Below, in pieces: positions 9,237 to 17,783 of a DNA stretch of 47,857 nucleotides. The position numbers and the translations under genes were made by a program. Positions within the stretch are counted from its first letter, which is position 1. Every line of letters starts with the position of its first letter. Under the pieces are notes generated by a model. The model was not told where the DNA came from. It did not search any database and was given only the letters and a program-made list of their open reading frames with translations. The stretch is from Bacillota bacterium (lineage in GTDB: Bacteria; Bacillota_E; JAJZYS01; JAJYTV01), in contig JAJZVM010000025.1 of the NCBI GenBank assembly GCA_021845645.1, positions 1-47,857 on the forward strand, read 5' to 3'.

Positions 9237-9765
9237 CGCTCATCCTCCGCAAAGATCCGACTGCAGGTGCGTCTCCTTTCGCTCTGCGCCGGCTCGACGC
9301 CTGCGGCCAGGCGAGACGCTGCGCGCCGGACGCCCTGCCGCACCGCGTGCCCGCATGCGCCGGACCGTCCGCACGATCTTGCCTCTGCCATGTCCCGTGG
9401 CGAGAGGTGCCAATCCTTCGCGACCATCGACGGCTTCTCAGCCTGCGATCGGCGATAAGGCAGGTGCGGCGCCTCCGGCCCCGGTTGGCGTTGCGACCGA
9501 CCCGCGCCGGGAATCATCTCGATCTTGGCCGCCAAATGTGTTCTGCTGCGGCCTACTGCCGCGTGCGATGTCGATTCCTGCACAGAAGTGGTTCCTGCGC
9601 CCATACCGCCGTGATCATGTGCAAGCGTGCGCTGCTTGCGCCACAGGAGTATCTCCTCGCATGCCCGCGAGGCTCAGGCGATTTCCCGCTCCATGACAAT
9701 GGCGCCATGCAACCTTAGAATCAGCCCGACAACTGAACATCACACTAGGGTTGGAGGATGACCAC
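9237..9765. other. Intergenic region, no gene recognised
   Basis: About 530 bases between divergent phzF-like and 3D-domain genes. I found no plausible protein with a ribosome binding site, no RNA gene and no repeat. It should contain the promoters of both genes. Confidence 0.5.
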
Positions 9766-10296
9766 ATGAACAACGGACTGCAGCGGCTGGTCATCACGGC
9801 CACCGCTCTGGCGATGTTGAGCACGCTTCCGGGCATGGCTTTGGCGCAGACGTCGACCGCTGCCCGCCCAGCATCGTCACGGCATCACGTGCGCACCATC
9901 TTCCATAAGCGCACGCCGCACAAGATGCCGTCGGCGCGGCGCACGGCGGCTGTGCCGACGATCGGCGGCTACCCGATCAGCGAGACGCTGCATCTCACGG
10001 CGACCGCCTATGGCCCGAGCCTGCAGGACAACTACCCGTACGGTGCCATCGACTATTTCGGCAAGCCGCTCGTCGCCGGCGACGTCGCGGTGGACCCGAG
10101 CGTCATCCCGCTCGGCACGCTGCTCTGGGTGAGCGGGTACAGCTCGCCGATCCTACCCGCCGAAGGTTTTTTCGCGCGCGCCGTCGACACAGGCGACGCG
10201 ATCCAGGGCAACCGCATCGACATCTTCATCAACGCCTCGGACCATCAGGTTGCAATCTTCGGGATACAGGACGTCACGGCATTCGTCCTGAAGTAG
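9766..10296 (+). CDS. Secreted 3D-domain protein
   Basis: Protein of 176 aa. A signal peptide covers about residues 1-28 (hydrophobic ITATALAMLSTLPGMALA, then AQ). A basic linker follows, and then a C-terminal 3D (Asp-Asp-Asp) domain with LTATAYGPS, DVAVDPSVIPLGTLLWV, ARAVDTGDAIQGNRIDIFI. The three aspartates of the double-psi beta barrel are in VDPSVIP, VDTGDAI and NRIDIF. The family includes lytic transglycosylase-like cell-wall proteins (YocH, resuscitation and germination factors) of spore formers. TTGGAGG 8 bases upstream fixes the ATG at 9766. It is monocistronic, with a terminator-like hairpin following. Confidence 0.9.
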   Translation: MNNGLQRLVITATALAMLSTLPGMALAQTSTAARPASSRHHVRTIFHKRTPHKMPSARRTAAVPTIGGYPISETLHLTATAYGPSLQDNYPYGAIDYFGKPLVAGDVAVDPSVIPLGTLLWVSGYSSPILPAEGFFARAVDTGDAIQGNRIDIFINASDHQVAIFGIQDVTAFVLK

Positions 10297-10309
10297 CGTG
10301 AAGGGACTC

Positions 10310-10352
10310 AGGCGGCGCGCATTCCCCTCGGGGAGGTGCGCCGCCTGTTTGC
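10310..10352 (+). terminator. Terminator-like hairpin after the 3D-domain gene
   Basis: AGGCGGCGC and GCGCCGCCT form a 9-bp stem 14 bases after the stop codon, followed by GTTTGCCTT. Confidence 0.5.
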
Positions 10353-10431
10353 CTTCGTCCCCCGCCGGGCAGACAGGTTGCGCGTTCGTACCCGCTGGCG
10401 GAGGATGATGGCGACTGGGAGGCGATCTTTC

Positions 10432-10791
10432 GTGAAGCAAGTGATGTTCATCGAGATCGGTCAGGGTATCGACCTGCACGGCCAGGATGTCTCCTCGGCC
10501 TGCGTGCGCGCCTGCCGTAGCGCCATCGGGCACAACTCCATGCCGGGCATCCGCAGCGTGCTGCCGGAGGGTGACATCGAACGGATGCAGGTCGAGGTGA
10601 CCCTGGGTGTGCCCAGCAGCCACGAGGCGGTGGACCTCCAGGCGGTGCGCGACACCTTTCCGTACGGCCACGTCGAAGTGAAGGTCGTGCAGGGAGGGCT
10701 CATGGCAAGCAGCGGCGTTCTGCTGCGCGACCAGGGCGATCTGTCGGACGAAATGGTCATCGTCGATGCGGTGGTGGCCGTCGGCTACTAG
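10432..10791 (+). CDS. Lin0512 family protein of unknown function
   Basis: Protein of 119 aa with the conserved FIEIGQGIDLHGQD opening, the central AIGHNSMPGI and the C-terminal MVIVDAVVAVGY of the Lin0512 family. This is a small conserved family whose function is not established. The GTG at 10432 is chosen because GGGAGG lies 9 bases upstream and no ATG is nearby in frame before the conserved start. Its TAG stop overlaps the TAG stop of the convergent permease gene through one CTAG palindrome. Confidence 0.85.
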   Translation: MKQVMFIEIGQGIDLHGQDVSSACVRACRSAIGHNSMPGIRSVLPEGDIERMQVEVTLGVPSSHEAVDLQAVRDTFPYGHVEVKVVQGGLMASSGVLLRDQGDLSDEMVIVDAVVAVGY

Positions 10792-11705
10792 CCGAAGCGG
10801 ACGCGGGGATCCGAGGCGGCGGCCAGCACGTCGACCAGCAGGCTCGCCAGCACGGTGATGATGCCGATGACGAAGACGACGTCGAGAACCATCCCGTAGA
10901 GGCGGAAGAAGAGGCCAGTCACCAGCATCTGGCCGATGCCCGACATGCCGAAGGCCACTTGCACGGCGATCAGGTTGCTCAGCAGCACCGGAAACGACAT
11001 GCCGATCATCGCGAGGAGAGGCAGGACCGCGCTGCGCATCACATGGCGCCGCAGAAGCCTGCCCTCCGGCAGACCCTTGGCACGCGCCGTGCGCACGTAG
11101 TCCGACGCGAGGGCCTCCTCCATCGCTGACCTGAGGTGCATCGACCAGCCCGAGACGGTTGTGAGGGCAAGGGTCACGATCGGCAGTACCATGGCGAGAC
11201 TCCACCCCACGGGGCCCTGGCCGCCGGGAAAGAACCCTGGCGGCACCATGGGCAACCAGCCGAGGTAGACCGCGAAGACGAGGAACAGCACGAGCCCGAG
11301 CGAGTAGGAGGGCATGGCGTAGAAGACGAGTGCGCCGGTGGACGTCAGATGATCGACCCACGTCCGGGGATGGCGCGCCTGCAGCAGCGCAAGGCCGGTG
11401 GCGAGCAGCAGCCCGAGCCCGCCGCCGAGCGCGAAGAGCAGCAGCGTGGGCGGCATGGCTTGGAACGTCCCGGCCAGTGCGCCGGCGAAGAGCAGCCTGA
11501 GCCAGTCGAGGTATTGCACGGGCCACGGCTGCAGGACACCGAGCGCGAGATCCAGCCTGTGCACCTTCGCCGGTGTCGCGAAATGCCCGAGCATGATCCA
11601 GCCGGGGTCGCCGCCATAGAGCTTCATCATGACGAACAGCACGACGCTGATAGCTGCCAGGGTGAGCACAGCCTGCACCAGCCGCCGGACGATGTACGCG
11701 ATCAA
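10788..11705 (-). CDS. ABC transporter permease, DppB type
   Basis: Protein of 305 aa with an N-terminal helix (YIVRRLVQAVLTLAAISVVLFVMM) and five further hydrophobic segments. The EAL-type cytoplasmic loop, which contacts the ATPase, is around DYVRTARAKGLPEGRLLRRHVMRSAVLPLL. It belongs to the dipeptide/oligopeptide/nickel permease family. A TTG start at 11705 overlaps the stop of the partner permease (TTGA), which gives the normal N terminus. No substrate-binding protein or ATPase is adjacent, so substrate and partners are unknown. Confidence 0.85.
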   Translation of the reverse strand: MIAYIVRRLVQAVLTLAAISVVLFVMMKLYGGDPGWIMLGHFATPAKVHRLDLALGVLQPWPVQYLDWLRLLFAGALAGTFQAMPPTLLLFALGGGLGLLLATGLALLQARHPRTWVDHLTSTGALVFYAMPSYSLGLVLFLVFAVYLGWLPMVPPGFFPGGQGPVGWSLAMVLPIVTLALTTVSGWSMHLRSAMEEALASDYVRTARAKGLPEGRLLRRHVMRSAVLPLLAMIGMSFPVLLSNLIAVQVAFGMSGIGQMLVTGLFFRLYGMVLDVVFVIGIITVLASLLVDVLAAASDPRVRFG

Positions 11706-12601
11706 GGCTGTGCTCTCCCGTCGGCCGGACTCTGCGGCTGGAAGGCCTGGCGCACCGCCTCGGCGAGGAAGAAGACCGCCACGACGAGCGTCGCGAAGCA
11801 GATCCCTGGCGGCACGACGAGCCACCAGTACAGGTCGAACATGTACTGGCGGCTCGTCGCGATCATGGTCGCCCAGTTGGTGGACGCGCCGAGGCCGGCG
11901 CCGAGAATGGTCGCGAGGGCGATGAACAGGACGGCGTTCGCGAACTGGGAGGCAAAGCAGGCGACGACGGTGTCGAAGGCGTTCGGCAGCGCGTGCCGGC
12001 GGATGACCTGCAGGCGGGAGGCACCCGTCGCGCGAGCCGCTTCGACATAGGGCAGCTCGCGCAGCACGAGTGCTCTCGACCAGACGAGGCGGGCCGTGGA
12101 TGGCCAGCTGACCAGGGTGACGGCAGCCATCAGCGTGACGATGCCCACCCCGAAGAAGCCCTCGATGATCAGGATCGGCACCACGGGCGGTATGCTCAGG
12201 ATCGCGTCCACGACGCGCATCACCGGCGCCTCCCAGTGGCGGGAGAATGCCGCCACGAGGCCTGCCGCGACACCGATCAGCGTGGCAGCGGCCGCTGTCG
12301 CGAATCCGCTCAGGATCGGCAGCTTGCCGCCGAGCATCAACGCACGCAGGTAGTCGCGACCAAGCCCGTCGGTGCCAAGCGGATGGGCGGACGACGGCGG
12401 CAGCAGGATCGTCGCCATGTCCACGCCGCTTCCCTGGCGCCAGATCACGGGCCCGAGAAAGCTGAACAGCAGCAGGAAGGTGAGCAGCGCCGCACCGACC
12501 CGGAACAAGGGGTGGCGCAGAAGCCGGGTCCAGGCCCTTATGCGCGCGTCGCGCGGGACGCTGCGCCACGGTCTTGGGTCCGGCAGGCTGCGTGCCAGCA
12601 T
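11702..12601 (-). CDS. ABC transporter permease, DppC type
   Basis: Protein of 299 aa with a hydrophobic N-terminal helix (VGAALLTFLLLFSFLGPVIW). The DppC hallmark HPLGTDGLGRDYLRALMLGG follows, and then an EAA loop, PYVEAARATGASRLQVIRRHALPN. It pairs with the DppB-type permease through a TTGA overlap. The ATG at 12601 has GGAGG 7 bases upstream. The unit begins here, with no periplasmic-binding protein before it. The complex must borrow its ATPases and binding protein from elsewhere, or the locus is a remnant. Confidence 0.87.
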   Translation of the reverse strand: MLARSLPDPRPWRSVPRDARIRAWTRLLRHPLFRVGAALLTFLLLFSFLGPVIWRQGSGVDMATILLPPSSAHPLGTDGLGRDYLRALMLGGKLPILSGFATAAAATLIGVAAGLVAAFSRHWEAPVMRVVDAILSIPPVVPILIIEGFFGVGIVTLMAAVTLVSWPSTARLVWSRALVLRELPYVEAARATGASRLQVIRRHALPNAFDTVVACFASQFANAVLFIALATILGAGLGASTNWATMIATSRQYMFDLYWWLVVPPGICFATLVVAVFFLAEAVRQAFQPQSPADGRAQP

Positions 12602-12900
12602 CAAGGCACCTCCAACGGGACGGCGTGGCCGGGGCCACCACATGGCATCTGGTTCCATTCCAAAATGCGCTGCCTGCGTTCCCGATTCCTTCCGCAGGTC
12701 GGTGCGGTCGTCAAGAGCATCTGGACCGTGCCGTGCGCGGATCGCGGAAACGGACCGGCGCAAAGGCTCCACCCGTCTGGCTGGCCTCCGCTGTGACTTC
12801 GCCGGCGAACCTTCCGGAGACGTCGCAAGCGAAACAAGCCGTCGGCAGCCTTTGCGCGGCCCAAGCGGAGTCACCGCACCGGCCAAATCTTGCCGGCACA
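12602..12900. other. Intergenic region, no gene recognised
   Basis: About 300 bases upstream of the DppC-type permease and before the phosphotransferase pseudogene. No credible gene or RNA is visible. It presumably contains the promoter of the permease pair. Confidence 0.4.
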
Positions 12901-12901
12901 T

Positions 12902-13510
12902 CTCGACGGAGCAGATCATCGTCAAGCGTCTCGACGCCGGCTGGGAACTCCGTCCCAAGGCGCTCGCGTACCTACCGGCCGGTTGCGGCAGCTACCGGTG
13001 GCTCGCGCGGACTGAGGACGGTCCACGCTACTTCTGAACGTGGACGACCACGATAGCAGCCGTGGCTGGACAAGGATCGCGGCTAGGCTTAGCATCACTG
13101 CGATCCGTCTTGGAGACTGCCTTGATGGTTTGCGAGCCGGCACACCTGGATTTCGTAGTCGCTGCCATGAGGGCCCGTGACGGGAACACGGCCTGGTGCA
13201 TCGGCCGCTGTACTGCGTGGCCGTGTTTCCGTTCCGCGAGGGACGCTCTGGATGCTTCGACGATGCGCTTGGGGCGGAAGACCGCGCCCAGTTGCCTCGC
13301 CTCGGATCTCCATCGCGTCATGGGCAACGTGGCGTCACGGACGCGACCACGCGGCACGGACCTGCCTGGACGCGGCCTTGTCGACGCTGGCCGCGGGAAC
13401 TTTGACCTGCCTGGAAGGGCGGCCCCTTCTCCGCCGAGTTCATCGACTGGGACACCGTCGCCCTCGCGTCCAAAATGCGTAACCTGTGGATGGTAGACGG
13501 CACAGCCGAA
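12902..13510 (+). pseudogene. Decayed phosphotransferase (APH-like kinase family)
   Basis: Pieces of an aminoglycoside/choline-kinase-type phosphotransferase occur in order but in different frames. The N-terminal lobe comes first, around 12902-13037 (DAGWELRPKALAYLPAGCGS), ending in a stop. VDDHD follows one frame on at about 13040. Next are LRSVLETALMVCEPAHLDFV at about 13095-13170 and YCVAVFPFREGRSG at about 13210-13250. The C-terminal FIDWDTVALA ... NLWMVDGTAE is at about 13440-13500. At least three frameshifts are needed and the central catalytic-loop region is not recognisable. Family membership is inferred from these motifs, particularly WDTVALA before a LWMV segment. It cannot make a working enzyme. 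Confidence 0.65.
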
Positions 13511-13539
13511 GGACGGCCACGGCTGACGGGCTTCGCGCC

Positions 13540-14982
13540 TCAAAGCTCCCGTCTTCTACCGGTGCCGGGCTTCGCCGTTCCAGGGCGAGCATGCACTTCG
13601 CCCGGCTCTCGCAGTGCCGCGGCCAGCACGATGCTGACGCCCATGCCGACCAGAAATCCGAGGCTTGATCCCTGGAAGACCCCCTTGGCGAGCGGACCAT
13701 CATAGAGAGGGGACGAGGTCAGGAGGAGGGCCGTGACACACCCGCCGGCGAACGCGCCAAGGCTGCGCCAGCGCACCGTACCGTACGTGCTGCGCCGACC
13801 GTTGTAGAGATCGCGCAGCGAATACCCCATGCGCAGCCGTCGGGCGCTGTCCACCCAGACAACCCCCGCCCAGGGCGCGAGAACCGCGGCGAGCAGGGTC
13901 AGGAACGACACGAACGGCTCCTGGAAGTCCGGGGCGGCGAAGAGGAAGTAGAGGCCGCCGACGATCGACAGCCCGGCGTCGACGAGGATCGTCCTGTAGC
14001 GCGGGATGCGGATCCCGGCCGCGAGCAGGCTGAGTCCCGACGAGTAGACGGCCAGGACGACCTCCGTCACGAGGCCACCGACAGCCGTAAGGAGGTAAGG
14101 CACGGCCATCCAAGCGGGCAGGGCCGCGCCGATCATGGCGATCGGGTTCGCCGCGGCATCCAGGGCGGGCATGGTCGCGGAGAGCAGTACCCCGAGCAGC
14201 ATCAGGGCGAAGACCGGCAGCAGGGCCCCCCAGGTGACGGCTCCGATCACTCCCCTTGGCCGCGTCGTCTGCGGCAGGTACCGGGTGTAGTCGGCGGCGG
14301 CCGTGACCCACGACAGGCCCGTACCAGCGACCACGACCGACATGGCCGGCAGGAAGCCTGTGACGAGAGGCGCCGGTCTGATCGCAAGAAGGCGTCCCCA
14401 GTCGGCGTGCCGCACGAGGAGTGCGAATACGACGAGCGTCAGCAGACCGAAGACGTGGGAGAAGACGGCCTGCAGGCGGGCGATCGCGGCGTAGCCCAAG
14501 AGCGCCGCCAGAAACGCCACAGCAAGGACGATCGCGAACGCCGCAACGAGGAGAGGGGCGGCAGGCGCAACGCCAAAGGCTGCGGTGGCAATGCCCGCAA
14601 GGGCGTAGGTCGCCGTGACGAGCACGATCACCTCCCAGCCGATGAGGTTCAGCCAGGCCACGGCGGTCGGCAGGAGGTTGCCGTAGATGCCGAACGTGGC
14701 GCGCGCGAGGGTCAGGGTGGGGACGCCGAGCCGCATGCCGGATACGCCGAGCACGCCGACGAGCGCGAAGGAGAAGGCGCCGAGCAGCGTGGCGAGCACC
14801 CCCTGCCAGAGGGAAAGGCCGTAGCTCATCGCCACGGCGCCGAGGACGACGCCCAGGATGGCGATGTTCGCCCCGAACCAGATCCAGAAGACATCGCGCA
14901 GGGAGGCGCTTCGCTCGCCTGCAGGAATCGGCTCGATGCCGTTTGCCTCGATACGCCACACGGCATGCTCACGAGCTGCCAT
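13540..14982 (-). CDS. NCS1 family nucleobase/nucleoside transporter in the cobalamin operon
   Basis: Protein of 480 aa with about twelve hydrophobic segments. It has the NCS1 signature region near the N terminus (RDVFWIWFGANIAILGVVLG), and TFGIYGNLLPTAVAWLNLIGW and the WVTAAADYTRYLP motif are typical of cytosine, purine and nucleoside permeases. GGAGG 8 bases upstream fixes the ATG at 14982. It lies 28 bases after the threonine-phosphate decarboxylase gene and in the same direction, so it is the last gene of a riboswitch-headed cobalamin operon. NCS1 proteins import nucleobases or nucleosides. Given this setting I infer that it may carry 5,6-dimethylbenzimidazole or alpha-ribazole. Ordinary cytosine or purine uptake remains possible. 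Confidence 0.85.
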   Translation of the reverse strand: MAAREHAVWRIEANGIEPIPAGERSASLRDVFWIWFGANIAILGVVLGAVAMSYGLSLWQGVLATLLGAFSFALVGVLGVSGMRLGVPTLTLARATFGIYGNLLPTAVAWLNLIGWEVIVLVTATYALAGIATAAFGVAPAAPLLVAAFAIVLAVAFLAALLGYAAIARLQAVFSHVFGLLTLVVFALLVRHADWGRLLAIRPAPLVTGFLPAMSVVVAGTGLSWVTAAADYTRYLPQTTRPRGVIGAVTWGALLPVFALMLLGVLLSATMPALDAAANPIAMIGAALPAWMAVPYLLTAVGGLVTEVVLAVYSSGLSLLAAGIRIPRYRTILVDAGLSIVGGLYFLFAAPDFQEPFVSFLTLLAAVLAPWAGVVWVDSARRLRMGYSLRDLYNGRRSTYGTVRWRSLGAFAGGCVTALLLTSSPLYDGPLAKGVFQGSSLGFLVGMGVSIVLAAALREPGEVHARPGTAKPGTGRRREL

Positions 14983-15010
14983 GGTCGCCGCCTCCTTTAC
15001 CTTTGGCCGC

Positions 15011-16093
15011 CTACCGCGCCCGGACGATCTCCGCAAGGGCCTGCACCACCTGGCCGTTCTCGGCGGGGGTGCGCACCGCCACGCGCAGGTGGTAGGGCGT
15101 GAGCCCAGGGAACGTACTGGCGTCGCGCACCAGGATGCCGCGCCGTGCCGCGCCGCGGGTCCAGCGGGCCGCGGGGATGCCCGAGGGAGTTGCGTCGAGC
15201 AGGAGGTAGTTGGCCCGGCCCTCCGTCACCGCGAAGGCACCGGTACCCTGCAGGGCGGTCGCGAACTCCCGTCGCGCGGGCGGCAAGAAGCGCCTGCTCT
15301 CTGCGACGAAGGAGGCGTCGGAGACCGCTGCGACCGTGGCGATCTGCGCCAGGGAGGAGACGCTCCACGGCGTCATCTGCCGGCGCAAGGCCTGCAGCAA
15401 CTCCGCTGCCGCCAGGGCGTAGCCCACCCTCAGCCCCGGCAGGGTGTAGAACTTCGTCAGGGAGCCGACGACGATCAGCCCGGGTTCATTCGCGGACTTA
15501 CGCAGCGAGTGTTCCTCTGGCCGCTCGACGAAGTCGATGAACGCCTCATCCACGAGCAGGTGCCCGCCGATTCCCTGCAGGCGCCCGAGCAGCGCGAGGA
15601 GCAGCGTGCGATCCTCGAGGCCACCCGCGGGATTCCCCGGCTGGCCGAGGACGATGAGCGTGCCGGGCTCGATCCGGGCCGTGAGGAGATCTCGTGCCGG
15701 GCCAAAGAAGCTGAGGGCGGGCACTCCCGACGCCCCGAGCGCCTCGCGGTAGCCGCCGAAGGCCGGTTCGCGGATGATCGCGCTGCGTGGCTGGAGCGCC
15801 CGCACCGCCAGGTAGATCGCCTCCATGCCGCCGCTCGTGAGGAGCAGCTGCCCCGGGGCGACACCGAGGTAGCCCGCAAGCGCCCGAGTCGCCTCCTTCG
15901 CCTCGAGATCGGGGTAGAAGGCGATCTCGCCGAGGCCGTGCCGAAGGGCCTCCATGACGCACTGCGGCGGTCCGAGGGGGTTCAGGTTCGCGCTGAAGTC
16001 GAGCCAGCGCGTCGCGTCGCCGCCATATGCCTCGGCCGCCCAACGCCGCTGTCCACCGTGCGCGGGGGGCGCACCATCTGCCATCAGTCTCAC
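15011..16093 (-). CDS. L-threonine-O-3-phosphate decarboxylase (CobC/Salmonella CobD-type)
   Basis: PLP-dependent aminotransferase-like protein of 360 aa. It has the LDFSANLNPLGPP opening specific for this cobalamin family, TSGGMEAIYLAVRAL at about 86-100 and VDEAF. The PLP lysine is K214 in GSLTKFYTLPGLRVGY. It makes (R)-1-amino-2-propanol phosphate, the linker between the corrin ring and the nucleotide loop. It overlaps cobS by four bases (ATGA) and follows the pathway partners CobD/CbiB and CobQ, which supports the assignment over histidinol-phosphate aminotransferase. Gene naming differs between organisms (cobC or cobD), so no symbol is given. Confidence 0.9.
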   Translation of the reverse strand: MRLMADGAPPAHGGQRRWAAEAYGGDATRWLDFSANLNPLGPPQCVMEALRHGLGEIAFYPDLEAKEATRALAGYLGVAPGQLLLTSGGMEAIYLAVRALQPRSAIIREPAFGGYREALGASGVPALSFFGPARDLLTARIEPGTLIVLGQPGNPAGGLEDRTLLLALLGRLQGIGGHLLVDEAFIDFVERPEEHSLRKSANEPGLIVVGSLTKFYTLPGLRVGYALAAAELLQALRRQMTPWSVSSLAQIATVAAVSDASFVAESRRFLPPARREFATALQGTGAFAVTEGRANYLLLDATPSGIPAARWTRGAARRGILVRDASTFPGLTPYHLRVAVRTPAENGQVVQALAEIVRAR

Positions 16094-16803
16094 CTCCAGG
16101 CTGCGCTTGCCAGCACCAGGATCTCCGTCAGGACCTCGATCGCGCCGTAGACGTCCCCGGTCAGCCCACCGAAGCGGAGCACTGCGTAGCGCCCGCCTAG
16201 CACGACCAGCACGACCGTGCCCGCCGCACTGACCACACCGCGCAGGCCGAGGAGGGCGATCAGAAGCGCGAGCGCAAGGCCCCCGACGAGCAGGCCCGAT
16301 TGCGCCTTGCCGGCGAAGGCCAGGCCGAGCCCGTCAGGGCGAGCGTACGGATGGAGCCCCAGAGCCGCGCTGACGGCGCCGCGGCCAGCCATTCCCGCCA
16401 CCGCGAACACGAGCCACAGTTCCCGGAAGGATACCCTTGCGCCAAAGCCGACAAATAGCAGGATCAAGATGCCACCCGCGGCGGCCGCGCCGCCACCGAC
16501 ACGGGAGTCGCGCATGGCGGCCAGGGACTTCTCCCGCGGGTAGGCCACAAGTCCGTCGATCGTGTCGAAGACCCCGTCCCAGTGCAGGTTGCGCGTCAGC
16601 ACGACCTGTGCGAGCAGGGCCAGGGTCACCCCGGCGAGACTGCCGATGTGCGGGACGAGCAGCCAGGCCAAAAGACCCGAGAGCCCGCCGACGAGAACGC
16701 CGACGATGGGAAAGAACGGGATGCCCGCTGCGATTTCAAGGTCCTCGGACCCAGCCGGCAGGATCGTGAGGAACCCAAGCGCAGCCCGCATACCGCGCGT
16801 CAT
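16090..16803 (-). CDS. cobS: Adenosylcobinamide-GDP ribazoletransferase
   Basis: Membrane protein of 237 aa with six or more helices. The CobS motifs are FFPIVGVLVGGL near residues 29-40, NLHWDGVFDTIDGL (with the acidic DGVFDTID metal site) and MRDSRVGGGAAAAG. It joins adenosylcobinamide-GDP to alpha-ribazole or its phosphate to complete the nucleotide loop in the membrane. It overlaps both neighbours by four bases, so translation is coupled. The first ATG at 16803 is used. Confidence 0.93.
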   Translation of the reverse strand: MTRGMRAALGFLTILPAGSEDLEIAAGIPFFPIVGVLVGGLSGLLAWLLVPHIGSLAGVTLALLAQVVLTRNLHWDGVFDTIDGLVAYPREKSLAAMRDSRVGGGAAAAGGILILLFVGFGARVSFRELWLVFAVAGMAGRGAVSAALGLHPYARPDGLGLAFAGKAQSGLLVGGLALALLIALLGLRGVVSAAGTVVLVVLGGRYAVLRFGGLTGDVYGAIEVLTEILVLASAAWR

Positions 16804-17783
16804 GGCCTCACCGCCCACAGGACAGCACTCAGGCCCACGACAGTCAGGGCGGAGGTAGCTGCGAGCAGGTGCCGCGCCCGGGCGATGGCCTGCACGTCCA
16901 GCTGGCGGCGCCCAACGCCGATGGTCGCGCGCTGGTGCACGACGCCGCCGTAGGCGGTCGGGCCGCCGAGGCGGATGCCCAAGGCCCCTGCGTATGCCGC
17001 CTCGAGCAGGCCGCTGTTCGGGCTCTGATGCCTGTGCCCGTCGCGTAGAGCCGTACGCAGCGCCTGCAGCGACGAACCCCCGACGAGGGGCGCGGCGACG
17101 GCCACGGCGAGCGGGGCGAAGCGCGCCGGGATGAAGTTCACGAGGTCGTCGAGACGTGCGCTGGCCCAGCCGAACCAGAGGTAGCGCTCGCTGCGGTAGC
17201 CGAGCATCGAGTCGAGGGTGTTCACCGCCTTGTAGGCGAGGGCGAACGCCGCGGCCCCTGCCACGGGCGAGAGCCCCCAGGGCTGGAGCGCGGCGCCGAG
17301 GGCTGCGTAGAGGAGAGGCGCCAGTACCCCGTCCCCGGTGTTCTCCGCGACCGACTCGATGCAGGCCCTGGCCACTTCCTGCGCGGAGAGGCGGTCCGTG
17401 TCGCGGCCGACGATCCGGCCGACGGCGATGCGGGCTCCGGCGAGGTCTTGCAGGCGAAGCCGCTGCTCCACCGCCAGGGCATGATCGTAGAGGCCGCGCG
17501 CCGCGAACGACGCCCCGAGCCACCAGAGGGCGAGTCCGGCACCGATCCAGAAGGGCGCGAGAAGCTTCAGGACGAGAACGCTGAAGGCGAGGGTCCCTCC
17601 CACGACCAGCAGCGTCAGGAGCGTGCCGCGCAGGCGCTGCAGGAGCGCCGGTCCCTGCCGCCAGAGCAGGCGCTCGAGCAGGGTCGCAAGGCGCCCCATG
17701 ACGACGACGGGATGCGTCGGGCGCGGCGGGTCGCCGACGAGCCAATCGAGGGCGGCGGCCGCGAGAAGCCAGAGGCCACTCAC
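16800..17783 (-). CDS. cobD: Adenosylcobinamide-phosphate synthase (CobD/CbiB)
   Basis: Membrane protein of 327 aa. LDWLVGDPPRPTHPVVVMG at the N terminus, ACIESVAENTGDGVLAPLLYAALGG-like residues mid-protein (SVAENTGDGV), YKAVNTLDSMLGYRSERY and SPNSGLLEAAYAGAL are all CbiB hallmarks. It attaches aminopropanol phosphate to adenosylcobyric acid to give adenosylcobinamide phosphate. Four-base overlaps link it to cobQ upstream and cobS downstream. Length is as expected for the family. Confidence 0.95.
   Translation of the reverse strand: MSGLWLLAAAALDWLVGDPPRPTHPVVVMGRLATLLERLLWRQGPALLQRLRGTLLTLLVVGGTLAFSVLVLKLLAPFWIGAGLALWWLGASFAARGLYDHALAVEQRLRLQDLAGARIAVGRIVGRDTDRLSAQEVARACIESVAENTGDGVLAPLLYAALGAALQPWGLSPVAGAAAFALAYKAVNTLDSMLGYRSERYLWFGWASARLDDLVNFIPARFAPLAVAVAAPLVGGSSLQALRTALRDGHRHQSPNSGLLEAAYAGALGIRLGGPTAYGGVVHQRATIGVGRRQLDVQAIARARHLLAATSALTVVGLSAVLWAVRP

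Noticed and set aside
15011..16093. Histidinol-phosphate aminotransferase
   Set aside because: LDFSANLNPLGPP and its place between cobS and other cobalamin genes indicate threonine-phosphate decarboxylase.
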